Assembly: GCA_039565995.1 (NCBI GenBank)
Contig: CP154795.1
Coordinates: 2,480,001 to 2,544,000 of the forward strand
Direction of reading: 5' to 3'
Source: Propionibacteriaceae bacterium ZF39
GTDB lineage: Bacteria > Actinomycetota > Actinomycetes > Propionibacteriales > Propionibacteriaceae
Length of the DNA: 64,000 bases
Both the position numbers and the translations under genes were made by a program. This document shows positions 26,698 through 34,620 of this stretch, one piece after another (position 1 is the stretch's first letter; each line of letters starts with the position of its first letter). A model generated the notes under the pieces. The model searched no databases, was not told where the DNA came from, and saw only the letters and a list, made by a program, of their open reading frames with translations.

Positions 26698-26763
26698 ACA
26701 CCCGGCATCGTCCGACCTGCGCGGGCGGGAGACACGCCGGATGGGGGGTCATGATGGGCCCAG

Positions 26764-26821
26764 TGGCACGAGTTCGGTTGAGCCACGCAGGTGTCGGGGA
26801 TGACGTTGTGCCAAGTGGCAC
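26764..26821 (+). repeat. Dispersed TGGCACGA element, copy 2
   Basis: A 50-bp unit (26764-26813) with ends TGGCACGA / TTGTGCCA, extended into the palindrome GTGCCAAGTGGCAC (26808-26821). Same length and similar interior as the minus-strand copy at 10467-10516. Confidence 0.65.
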
Positions 26822-27004
26822 GATGCGATCCGTTGGTCGGCGCGTCGCGCGCACCCAAGATCCGATCTCGCCTGTCAGAAGCGAGAGCAGTGTTCATTGA
26901 TCAAGGAACTGGCCTGCACCGTGAGGATGCGGGTAACGCGGACCCGCTGACAACCACCGAGAAGCGTCCCGCGGGGGTACGCCTCTCTTCAACGGGCACC
27001 GCGG

Positions 27005-27038
27005 GTGCTTCCGCAACGGAAGCAATTGCATACGGCGC
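27005..27038 (+). repeat. Dispersed GCTTCCG hairpin element, copy B
   Basis: GTGCTTCCG-CAA-CGGAAGCA followed by ATTGCATACGGCGCC. The flank CCGCGG just before it is also shared with copy A (CCGCGGGTGCTTCCG). Confidence 0.6.
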
Positions 27039-27167
27039 CGACTCCACCCCCGCCCGCCGCACTCAACAGAACCGGCACACCGTGCCACAACAGACGGTCG
27101 CACCCGTTTCAGCGTCTCCCTGCTCCGGGCGAACTCGCTTCAGCTTCCGCTGACTTGCGCAACAGGA

Positions 27168-28289
27168 CTAGCGCAGCCCCACCGGCCGATCGAGCGCGAG
27201 CTCGATCAGGCGCTCGATGAGCTGGGGATATTCGAGCCCGCTGTGGTGCCACATGCGCGGGAACATGGACAGCGCGGTGAAGCCGGGCATGGTGTTGATC
27301 TCGTTGATCAGGACACGGCCGGTGCGGGTGACGAAGAAGTCCACACGAGCCAGACCCTCACCGTCGACCGCGTGGAACGCCTGGACCGCCAGCTGCCGCA
27401 CCTCGTCGGCGATCTCGGGCTGCAGGTCGGCGGGAACGTCGAGGCTCACCTGCTCATCGGGCAGATATTTGGCCTCGAAGTCATAGAACGCGTCCTCGGT
27501 GTGCATGCGGATCTCGGCAGGCACGGACGCTTCGGCCAGGCCGCCGCCGAGGGAACCGAGCACACCGCACTCGATCTCGCGGATCTCGGTGAAACCCTCC
27601 TCGACGATGACCTTGGGGTCGTAGTCGCGGGCCTTCTCGATCGCCACCCCGACCTCGTCCATCGATGTGACGCGCGTGATCCCCATCGATGAGCCCCCGC
27701 GCGCTGGCTTCACATAGACCGGGAAGTTGAGCGACGCCACCGCATCGAGGCAGGCCGCCCGGTCGGCCGCCCACTCCCGCGGCGGGATGGCCACATACGG
27801 CCCCACCGGCAGTCCCTGCGCCGAGAAGACAAGCTTCATGAAGTGCTTATCCATGCCGATCGCGCTGGCCGCCACGCCGGACCCGACATAGCGGACATCG
27901 AGCATCTCGAACATGCCCTGGATCGTCCCGTCCTCACCGAACGGACCGTGCAGGAGGGCCAGCGCCACGTCGATGCGCACGGCCTCGACCAACTGGTCGT
28001 CGTCCACGATCGCGACCTCGGTGCCGTTATCGACCCGCCGCCAGATCGCCTCGGGCCGGTCCTCCGACAGGGACGGCAGGACCCCGTCCCGGACCTCGAG
28101 TGCCATCACGTCCTCGGCAGGCACGCTCACCCAGCGCCCGCTCGGCGTGATGCCGACGCCGACGACCCGGAAGCGCTCGGGGTCGATCGCCCGCGCCACA
28201 CTGGCAGCGGTCAGGCAGGAGATGCGGTGTTCGCTGGACCCGCCACCGAACACGAGCGCGACGGTCGGGCGATCGGTCATCGAATTCAC
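27168..28289 (-). CDS. ddl: D-alanine--D-alanine ligase
   Basis: An ATP-grasp ligase making the D-Ala-D-Ala of peptidoglycan. The 373-residue protein has the N-terminal VALVFGGGSSEHRIS, the middle HGPFGEDGTIQGMFEMLDVRYVGSG, the ATP-grasp lysine region FPVYVKPARGGSSMGITRV, and the C-terminal metal-binding part ARVDFFVTRTGRVLINEINTMPGFT. I use the GTG at 28289, which has AAGG eight bases upstream; an ATG three codons later is an alternative. It is 37 bp downstream of gpsA on the same strand. Confidence 0.96.
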   Translation of the reverse strand: MNSMTDRPTVALVFGGGSSEHRISCLTAASVARAIDPERFRVVGVGITPSGRWVSVPAEDVMALEVRDGVLPSLSEDRPEAIWRRVDNGTEVAIVDDDQLVEAVRIDVALALLHGPFGEDGTIQGMFEMLDVRYVGSGVAASAIGMDKHFMKLVFSAQGLPVGPYVAIPPREWAADRAACLDAVASLNFPVYVKPARGGSSMGITRVTSMDEVGVAIEKARDYDPKVIVEEGFTEIREIECGVLGSLGGGLAEASVPAEIRMHTEDAFYDFEAKYLPDEQVSLDVPADLQPEIADEVRQLAVQAFHAVDGEGLARVDFFVTRTGRVLINEINTMPGFTALSMFPRMWHHSGLEYPQLIERLIELALDRPVGLR

Positions 28290-28326
28290 GCGAGCGACCT
28301 TACCCGAGCAGTCCGCCAGTTCCGGT

Positions 28327-29316
28327 TCACCGCTCCGGCTTGGTCTCGCGCGCCATGAGCGTCCGGATCGCCTCATCCGGGGACAGCTCCCCGGCGAGCA
28401 CCTGCACCACTCGTTCGACGATCGGCATCTCCACATCCTGGCGATGCGCGAGGGCAAGGATCGAGGTGCTGGAGCGTACGCCTTCGGCGACGCCGCGCGA
28501 CGCCGTGGTCGCCTCGGCGACACTCAGGCCCCGACCCAGGTGCTCCCCGAAGCTGCGGTTGCGCGACAGCGGCGACATGCAGGTGGCAACCAGGTCACCC
28601 ATCCCGGCGAGGCCGGCGAAGGTGTGGGGATCCGCGCCCAGGGACTCGCCCAGTCGGGTGCTTTCGGCCAGGCCCCGGGTGATCAGCGAGGCCATCGAAT
28701 TGGCGCCGAAGCCACGTCCCATCCCCATGCCGACCGCAAGGGCGATCGCGTTCTTGGTCGCGCCGGCGATCTCGCAGCCGATCACGTCGATGCTCGTATA
28801 GGGACGGAACCAGGGTGTGCGGCACACCGCGCCGACCTGCTCCGCGACCGCGCGATCCCAGCCGGCCACCACCGTCGTCGCGGGCTGGCGGGCCGCGATC
28901 TCGTCGGCCAGGTTCGGCCCGCTGACCACGGTGATGCGGTCGCGCAGAATGCCGTGTTCATGCACCACCTGACCCATCGTCTGGAGAGTGCCGACCTCGA
29001 TGCCCTTCGCGAGGCTGACCACGATCGCCTCCGCCGGCATGGTCCACCCGGCCAGGTTGGCGCGCAGCTGCTGTGCGGGCACGGCGAGCACGACCACCTC
29101 GGCGCCGGTCAGCGCCGCATCCGGATCAGCCGTCGCGGTGACGCCGGGCAGGTGGGTCCCGGTGAGATAGTCGGGATTGCATCCGGTGTTGTTGATCCCT
29201 TCGGCGATTTCCGGACGTCGCGCCCAGAGCGTCACCTCGTTGCCGGCGGTGGCGAGGATCATCGCGAAGGCGGTACCCCAGGCGCCGGCCCCCATCACGG
29301 TCGCGCGTACGCCCAT
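28327..29316 (-). CDS. gpsA: NAD(P)+-dependent glycerol-3-phosphate dehydrogenase
   Basis: Reduces dihydroxyacetone phosphate to sn-glycerol 3-phosphate for phospholipids. The 329-residue protein has the Rossmann motif GAGAWGTAFA at residue 8, SLAKGIEVGT, the catalytic lysine in GCEIAGATKNAIALAVGMGMG, and the substrate site NSMASLITRGLAE. The ATG at 29316 touches the plsC stop codon, so the two lipid genes are coupled. It is followed by ddl. Confidence 0.96.
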   Translation of the reverse strand: MGVRATVMGAGAWGTAFAMILATAGNEVTLWARRPEIAEGINNTGCNPDYLTGTHLPGVTATADPDAALTGAEVVVLAVPAQQLRANLAGWTMPAEAIVVSLAKGIEVGTLQTMGQVVHEHGILRDRITVVSGPNLADEIAARQPATTVVAGWDRAVAEQVGAVCRTPWFRPYTSIDVIGCEIAGATKNAIALAVGMGMGRGFGANSMASLITRGLAESTRLGESLGADPHTFAGLAGMGDLVATCMSPLSRNRSFGEHLGRGLSVAEATTASRGVAEGVRSSTSILALAHRQDVEMPIVERVVQVLAGELSPDEAIRTLMARETKPER

Positions 29317-30086
29317 CAGTTTTCCTCTCCAGCCCGCACCCGACGACCCGCTCGCATGTCCCAGCGTCCCGGCGGCGGTTGTTCCTCGCGCAGTTCGGCC
29401 ACCAGCGCGGTGATCGCGTCCAGGATCCTGTCGGTGGCCTCGTCGAGAACGGCCACACTCATGGGCATCGCCCGCAGGTCATCGAGCTCCACCGGATCTC
29501 CGGCCAACACCCGCATCGTCCGTTTCGGCCACAGTCGCGGCCGCGTCAGCTTCTTGCCGGGCAGGATCTCCTGGGCGCCCCATTGCCCGACCGGGATGAC
29601 CGGGCAGCCCGACTGCAGCGCCACACGCGCGGCGCCCGTGCGCCCTGTCATGGGCCAGGTCAGCGGGTCGGCCGTGATCGTGCCTTCCGGATAGATCGTC
29701 ACACCCTGTCCGGCCTCGATGGCCCGGATCGCTGCGTCGACGGCGGCGGCCGCTTCCGGACCGCCGCGGCGTACCTCGATCTGGCCGCTTCGCGACGCGA
29801 TCCACCCGAGGATCGGCGCGCGGAAGATCGCCTCCTTGGCCAGATAGCGCGGCCAGCGCCCGGCCCACGTCAGGAAATGCCCAAAGGCCAGCGGATCGAA
29901 ATAGGAGATGTGGTTCACGACGAACAGCACGCCACCGGTCGACGGGATCTTCTCCCGCCCCCGCCAGTCCTGATCGGTGATCCGGCGCACCAGCGCCGCG
30001 AGCACCCCCACCGTGATGCGCAGGACCGGCTCGGCCGGCTCGCTGATCACCCGATTCATGGGCAGACGAGCGATGGCTCCACTCAC
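29316..30086 (-). CDS. plsC: 1-acyl-sn-glycerol-3-phosphate acyltransferase family protein
   Basis: A PlsC-like acyltransferase, 256 residues, expected to add an acyl chain to lysophosphatidic acid (or a related acceptor) at the membrane. The HX4D catalytic motif is NHISYFD (about residue 58), and the acceptor motif is YPEGTIT. The GTG at 30086 is preceded by AGGAGG. Coupling to gpsA, which supplies the glycerol phosphate backbone, supports a phospholipid role. Actinobacteria carry several PlsC paralogues, so the exact substrate is not certain. Confidence 0.9.
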   Translation of the reverse strand: MSGAIARLPMNRVISEPAEPVLRITVGVLAALVRRITDQDWRGREKIPSTGGVLFVVNHISYFDPLAFGHFLTWAGRWPRYLAKEAIFRAPILGWIASRSGQIEVRRGGPEAAAAVDAAIRAIEAGQGVTIYPEGTITADPLTWPMTGRTGAARVALQSGCPVIPVGQWGAQEILPGKKLTRPRLWPKRTMRVLAGDPVELDDLRAMPMSVAVLDEATDRILDAITALVAELREEQPPPGRWDMRAGRRVRAGEEN

Positions 30087-30172
30087 GGGTTCCTCCTGCA
30101 GACCTCGCGCTCACCGAGCCGGGGCGAGGTCCTGATTGATCTCGCGCGTCGGCATGTGTCCGGTGATTGTGG

Positions 30173-30178
30173 CAGCAT
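30173..30178 (+). promoter_or_regulatory. -10-like box for cofC
   Basis: CAGCAT lies exactly 7 bp before the cofC ATG, the spacing seen at other probable leaderless starts here. Confidence 0.35.
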
Positions 30179-30185
30179 CCGGGAC

Positions 30186-31016
30186 ATGGCGCACCTGCAC
30201 GACCCCGGTCATCTCCCAGCGGGACATGCGGCCGCGGTCGTGGCGGTCAAGGATCTGAGTCGGGCCAAGACGCGGCTCACGTCACTGAGCCCGGCTCTGC
30301 GCGGCCGTTTGGCAGCGCTGATGGCGGTGACGGTGGTGCGGGCCCTGACCGAGGCGCTCGATCGCGTCGTGGTCGTGACCACGGCCCCAGGCATCGGGCC
30401 GTTGCTGCACGACCATGGGCTGCCCACCGAGATCATCGCCGATCCCCGCGCCGGCCTGAACGCCGCCTTCGCCGAAGGTGCTGCCCGTCTGCGAGCCGAC
30501 GGCGCCGACCTGGTCGTAGCCTGCATGGCCGATCTGCCCGCACTCACGACCGATTCCGTACGCCGCACGCTCGCGTCCTGTGCCGACCGGGGCCGCTGGT
30601 TCGTGCCCGACGCCGCCGGCACAGGCACCACCCTGCTGGCCGCCCGCGGCCTCGAACTCGACCCGCGCTTCGGGCCGGGCTCGGCGCAGCACCATGCGGT
30701 CTCCGGCGCGACCGAACTCGACGCACCCGACGGTCTGCGCGTCGATGTCGATGCCCCGGCGGACCTGGCGGCGGCAGCCGCGGTGGGCCTGCTGCCACCG
30801 GTGGCGGCGCTGGTCGACGAGGGCCGGATCGGACGCTGGGACACCGGCATCGTCGTCGGGCCCGAGGCCGACGGCTGGGCCGTGCTCACGTCAGGCGGTT
30901 CCCGGGTGCGCGCCGAGGCGGACGCCCTGGGAGCGGACGTGGTGCGGCTGGCTGCCGGGCAGCGGGTCCATCTCGTGCGCTCACCGGAGGGGCCGATCCG
31001 ACACCTCTGGATCTGA
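30186..31016 (+). CDS. cofC: 2-phospho-L-lactate guanylyltransferase CofC with C-terminal extension
   Basis: Activates phospholactate or phosphoenolpyruvate with GTP in coenzyme F420 biosynthesis. The N-terminal ~205 residues fit the family: VVAVKDLSRAKTRL, RALTEALDRVVVVT, ADPRAGLNAAFAEGA, VVACMADLPALT and DAPDGLRVDVDAPADL. The protein is 276 residues, about 65-70 longer than typical CofC. The extra part (GRIGRWDTGIVVGPEADGW to the end) is not explained by the family and could be a small added domain. It has no clear ribosome site and may be leaderless. The other cof/fbi genes are not in the window. Confidence 0.85.
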   Translation: MAHLHDPGHLPAGHAAAVVAVKDLSRAKTRLTSLSPALRGRLAALMAVTVVRALTEALDRVVVVTTAPGIGPLLHDHGLPTEIIADPRAGLNAAFAEGAARLRADGADLVVACMADLPALTTDSVRRTLASCADRGRWFVPDAAGTGTTLLAARGLELDPRFGPGSAQHHAVSGATELDAPDGLRVDVDAPADLAAAAAVGLLPPVAALVDEGRIGRWDTGIVVGPEADGWAVLTSGGSRVRAEADALGADVVRLAAGQRVHLVRSPEGPIRHLWI

Positions 31017-31018
31017 AA

Positions 31019-31390
31019 TCAGCCCTTGTTGGCGGCCTTCGCGTCACGGCGCCGCGACCCGTTCTTCCTGGTCGCGCGGACATCGCGCGCCACGGGTGCG
31101 GAGGGCAGCTCTCTTTCGCCCGCGACATACGCCTTCATGTCCGACCCCGGCCGAAACCGGACCACATAGGTTTCATCGGCTTTCTTGCGCTCCCCGGTGC
31201 GCGGGTTCCTGACCACCCGCTCCTCCCGGTGGACCTTCTCGAACACCCCGAAGCCGGTGATGCCCACTTTCCCGTGGCGCGCAGTCTCGTGGATGATCGT
31301 CTCCACCACGATGTTCAACATGCGACCGGCCTCGGCCTTGTTGCCCCCGAAATGCGCCGACAACGCCTCGATCAGTTCGGCCTTGTTCAT
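31019..31390 (-). CDS. hup: HU-family DNA-binding protein with basic C-terminal tail
   Basis: A nucleoid protein. Residues 1-90 are a standard HU fold (MNKAELIEALSAHFGGNKAEA, VGITGFGVFEKVHREERVVRNPRTGE, YVVRFRPGSDMKAYV). A 30-residue lysine/arginine-rich tail follows (TRKNGSRRRDAKAANKG), shorter than the long PAKK-like tail of mycobacterial HupB. The ATG at 31390 follows GGAGG. It sits alone, tail to tail with cofC and upstream of a terminator shared with leuD. Confidence 0.95.
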   Translation of the reverse strand: MNKAELIEALSAHFGGNKAEAGRMLNIVVETIIHETARHGKVGITGFGVFEKVHREERVVRNPRTGERKKADETYVVRFRPGSDMKAYVAGERELPSAPVARDVRATRKNGSRRRDAKAANKG

Positions 31391-31583
31391 CGTGTCCTCC
31401 CGCTCGGCCCGGACGGCATCTGCGCGGCCGTCTGCCCGATGAGGCGGCGCCCACGCTGGTGCCTGCTATCCAAAACTAAGCACCAACGGGCCTTCGCACA
31501 ATTACCCAGCGCGACGAATCTGTCCGGTTCGGTCCGCGTCTTTCGGGCACGGCGTTTCGGATGGCCCGAGCGGGGAACGGGAA

Positions 31584-31611
31584 ACGGCCCGGGGTCGTGA
31601 CCCCGGGCCGT
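31584..31611 (-). terminator. Terminator downstream of leuCD
   Basis: A 12-bp perfect stem ACGGCCCGGGGT / ACCCCGGGCCGT with loop CGTG lies 6 bp beyond the leuD stop codon. Confidence 0.8.
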
Positions 31612-31617
31612 TCGGCA

Positions 31618-32226
31618 TCAGTTGGCGGAAACCTTTGCAGGCAAGGTTTTCGGCTTGAAGCCGGGTCGCGCCTGCTCATAGGCGGCGATGGCATCCTCCT
31701 GCCGCAGGGTCAGGCCGATGTCGTCCAGACCCTCCATCAGGCGCCAGCGCGTGTAGTCATCGATGTCGAACTCCCACGCCCGGATACCGGCACGGATCGA
31801 CCGCTCCTCGAGATCAATGGTGAATTCGAGTGCCGGGTCGGCGTCCGCCGCATCCCACATCTCCTCCACCGCCGACTGCTTCACGACAGCGATCAGCAGC
31901 CCGGCCTTGCCGGAGTTGCTGCGGAAGATGTCACCGAAGCGCGAGCCGATGACGACCTTGAATCCATAGTTCTGCAGCGCCCAGACCGCGTGCTCACGCG
32001 AGGAGCCGGTGCCGAAATCGGGCCCGGCGATGAGGACCGTGGCGCCCTTGCGCTCCGACTGGTTGAGCACGAAGTCGGGATCATTGCGCCAGGCGGCGAA
32101 CAGGCCGTCCTCGAAGCCCGTCTTGGTGACCCGCTTGAGATAGACCGCCGGGATGATCTGGTCGGTGTCCACATTGCTGCGGCGCAGCGGGACAGCGGTG
32201 CCGGTGTGAGTGGTGAACTTCTCCAT
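31618..32226 (-). CDS. leuD: 3-isopropylmalate dehydratase small subunit
   Basis: The swivelling subunit of isopropylmalate isomerase, acting with LeuC in leucine synthesis and, with CimA present, probably also on citramalate. The 202-residue protein has [28 protein letters not shown], the substrate loop [16 protein letters not shown] and [19 protein letters not shown]. The ATG at 32226 lies six bases after AAGGAG. It follows leuC by 11 bp, so it is co-transcribed and its end is closed by a strong terminator. Confidence 0.96.
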   Translation of the reverse strand: MEKFTTHTGTAVPLRRSNVDTDQIIPAVYLKRVTKTGFEDGLFAAWRNDPDFVLNQSERKGATVLIAGPDFGTGSSREHAVWALQNYGFKVVIGSRFGDIFRSNSGKAGLLIAVVKQSAVEEMWDAADADPALEFTIDLEERSIRAGIRAWEFDIDDYTRWRLMEGLDDIGLTLRQEDAIAAYEQARPGFKPKTLPAKVSAN

Positions 32227-32237
32227 CACGAGCTCCT

Positions 32238-33701
32238 TCAGTTCTTGTCGGCCGACGCTGCCGCGTCGAGATCGGCCGGCGCGGCCAGATGGCCCTGCAC
32301 GGCGGTGGCGGCGGCGACGGCGGGCGAGACCAGGTGCGTACGCCCGCCCTTGCCCTGCCGGCCCTCGAAGTTGCGGTTGGAGGTCGACGCGCTGCGCTCA
32401 CCGGGAGCGAGCTGGTCGGGGTTCATGCCGAGACACATCGAGCAGCCGGCCTCGCGCCATTCGGCACCCGCGGCCCGGAAGACCTCGTCCAGGCCCTCGC
32501 CCATGGCCTGCAGGCGAACCCGGGCGGAGCCCGGCACGACCAGCATGCGCGTGCCCTCGGCGACCTGTCGTCCTTCGATCACCTTGGCGGCGAGACGGAG
32601 GTCCTCGATGCGGCCGTTGGTGCAGGAGCCCAGGAAGACGGTGTCGACCTTGACCTCGCGCATCGGCTGGCCGGCAGTGAGGCCCATGTATTCGAGCGCC
32701 CGCTCGGCGGCCGAACGGTCCACCGGGTCGGTGAAGTCCTCGGGCGAGGGGACGTTGGCGCCCAGCGGTACGCCCTGGCCCGGGTTGGTGCCCCAGGTCA
32801 CGAACGGGGTGAGCGCGGTGGCGTCGATGGTGATCTCGGCGTCGAACGTGGCGCCCTCATCGGTACGCAGGGTCTCCCAGTAGGCGACGGCCTCGTCCCA
32901 CTCGGCACCCTCGGGCGCATGCGGGCGGCCCTTGAGGTAGTCGAAGGTGGTCTGGTCGGGCGCGACCATGCCGGCCTTGGCACCCCACTCGATGGAGAGG
33001 TTGCACAGGGTCATGCGGCCTTCCATCGACATGTTCTCGATGGCCTTGCCGCGATATTCGACCATGTGGCCCTGACCGCCGCCGGTGCCGACCTGGGCGA
33101 TGAGCGCGAGCGCCAGGTCCTTGGCCGTGACGCCCTCGGGCAGGTCACCCTCGACGTTGACGGCCATGGTCTTCGGCCTGGCCTGCGGCAGCGTCTGGGT
33201 GGCGAGCACGTGCTCGACCTCGGAGGTGCCGATGCCGAAGGCGATCGCACCGAAGGCGCCGTGGGTCGACGTGTGGGAGTCACCGCACACGACTGTCATG
33301 CCGGGCTGGGTCACGCCGAGCTGCGGGCCGATGATGTGGACGACGCCCTGATCGAGGTCGCCGAGGCTGTGCAGGCGGATGCCGAACTCGGCGGCGTTCT
33401 TGCGCAGCGTGTCGACCTGGGTCCGGGACACGGGGTCGGCGATCGGCTTGTCGATGTCGATCGTGGGGGTGTTGTGGTCCTCGGTGGCCAGGGTGAGATC
33501 CGGGCGGCGCACGCCGCGGCCGGCCTGACGCAGACCGTCGAAGGCCTGCGGGCTGGTGACCTCGTGCACGAGGTGCAGGTCGATGTAGAGCAGGTCCGGT
33601 TCGCCATCGGCCGAGCGGACCACGTGGTCGCGCCAGAGCTTTTCGCTGAGGGTCATCGGGCCGGCATCACGTGCCGGCACCTGAGTCGATTCGTCTGCCA
33701 T
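32238..33701 (-). CDS. leuC: 3-isopropylmalate dehydratase large subunit
   Basis: The aconitase-type Fe-S subunit of isopropylmalate isomerase, 487 residues. The cluster cysteines are seen in [10 protein letters not shown] and in [10 protein letters not shown]; the substrate-site text [35 protein letters not shown] is intact. The ATG at 33701 follows GGATGGAG. It is divergent from the NdgR-type regulator at 33841, the known actinobacterial arrangement for NdgR control of leuCD. A 12-bp palindrome lies in the shared upstream region. Confidence 0.97.
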   Translation of the reverse strand: MADESTQVPARDAGPMTLSEKLWRDHVVRSADGEPDLLYIDLHLVHEVTSPQAFDGLRQAGRGVRRPDLTLATEDHNTPTIDIDKPIADPVSRTQVDTLRKNAAEFGIRLHSLGDLDQGVVHIIGPQLGVTQPGMTVVCGDSHTSTHGAFGAIAFGIGTSEVEHVLATQTLPQARPKTMAVNVEGDLPEGVTAKDLALALIAQVGTGGGQGHMVEYRGKAIENMSMEGRMTLCNLSIEWGAKAGMVAPDQTTFDYLKGRPHAPEGAEWDEAVAYWETLRTDEGATFDAEITIDATALTPFVTWGTNPGQGVPLGANVPSPEDFTDPVDRSAAERALEYMGLTAGQPMREVKVDTVFLGSCTNGRIEDLRLAAKVIEGRQVAEGTRMLVVPGSARVRLQAMGEGLDEVFRAAGAEWREAGCSMCLGMNPDQLAPGERSASTSNRNFEGRQGKGGRTHLVSPAVAAATAVQGHLAAPADLDAAASADKN

Positions 33702-33729
33702 GGCTCCATCCGGTGTGAGATGTGAAAAA

Positions 33730-33741
33730 GTTCACGTGAAC
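33730..33741. promoter_or_regulatory. Palindrome in the leuC-ndgR divergent region (candidate operator)
   Basis: GTTCACGTGAAC is a perfect 12-bp palindrome 29 bp upstream of leuC and 100 bp upstream of the regulator gene. Its place suits control of leuCD, by NdgR or another factor. Confidence 0.45.
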
Positions 33742-33840
33742 GTCGACTCACTCTGCCGGAGGTAAAGTCGCCCGTCAGGCACGTTTCGTAGAGCGGATCG
33801 TAAGGTTTACCTGACTTGGGCGAACCGGCAGTATCAGATT

Positions 33841-34566
33841 ATGGACAACTCGAGCGGCGTGGGCGTACTGGACAAGGCGGCCCTGGTGCTGAGCGCACTG
33901 GAAACAGGCCCGACAACGTTGGCGGGCCTCGTGACCGCCACCGGTCTCGCCCGACCGACGGCCCATCGGCTGGCCGTCGCACTGGAACACCACCGATTGG
34001 TGGGACGCGACCTGCAGGGTCGCTTCGTACTCGGCCCGCGACTGGCCGAGCTTGCTTCTGCGGCCGGTGAGGACCGGCTGCTGGCCACGGCCGGCCCGGT
34101 GCTGGCCCGACTGCGGGACATCACGGGCGAATCCGCCCAGCTGTTCCGCCGGCAGGGCGATGTGCGCATCTGCGTCGCCGCGGCCGAGCGGATGTCGGGC
34201 CTGCGCGACACGGTGCCCGTCGGCAGCCAGCTGACGATGGCGGCCGGCTCCGCGGCCCAGGTCCTCCTGGCCTGGGAAGAGCCCGACCGCATGCAGCGCG
34301 GGTTGCGCGGGTCGCAATATTCGGCTGTGGCGCTCGCGTCCGTACGCCGACGCGGCTGGGCCCAGTCGGTCGGCGAGCGTGAGCAGGGCGTGGCCTCGGT
34401 GTCCGCCCCCGTGCGCTCCCCCTCCGGCAAGGTGATCGCTGCCCTCAGCGTGTCCGGCCCGATCGAGCGCCTGTCGCGTCAGCCCGGTCGCCTGCACGCG
34501 CGTGCTGTGATGGCGGCCGCCGACCGGTTGTCGGAGGTTCTGCGCCACAGCGGCGCCGAGAGCTGA
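33841..34566 (+). CDS. ndgR: IclR-family regulator, NdgR type
   Basis: A 241-residue IclR-family regulator. The winged helix-turn-helix is at about residues 8-65 (LDKAALVLSALETGPTTLAGLVTATGLARPTAHRLAVALE), followed by the effector domain (GESAQLFRRQGDVRICVAAAERMSGLRDTVPVGSQLTMAAGSAAQVLLAW). This form, divergent from leuCD, is the NdgR/LtbR group, which controls leucine and other amino acid genes in streptomycetes and corynebacteria. No ribosome site is clear before the ATG at 33841. Repressor or activator status cannot be read from sequence. Confidence 0.9.
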   Translation: MDNSSGVGVLDKAALVLSALETGPTTLAGLVTATGLARPTAHRLAVALEHHRLVGRDLQGRFVLGPRLAELASAAGEDRLLATAGPVLARLRDITGESAQLFRRQGDVRICVAAAERMSGLRDTVPVGSQLTMAAGSAAQVLLAWEEPDRMQRGLRGSQYSAVALASVRRRGWAQSVGEREQGVASVSAPVRSPSGKVIAALSVSGPIERLSRQPGRLHARAVMAAADRLSEVLRHSGAES

Positions 34567-34620
34567 TCGTTACGCAGTGGGTCCGTCGTCATCGCGGCCA
34601 CTGTGGCAAGCTCGGTGGGC

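Larger units (their letters stand above)
26579..27167. other. Non-coding interval with three small repeat elements
   Basis: No convincing gene, tRNA or known RNA is seen in these 589 bp between the convergent DUF3515 and ddl genes. It carries one TGGCACGA element and two GCTTCCG hairpins, annotated separately. The density of palindromes suggests that mobile or regulatory small elements have accumulated here. Confidence 0.6.

Noticed and set aside
26579-27167. Possible ncRNA gene or hidden small CDS in the 589-bp gap.
   Set aside because: No start plus ribosome site with convincing coding text, and no known RNA motif recognised; only the repeat elements are supported.
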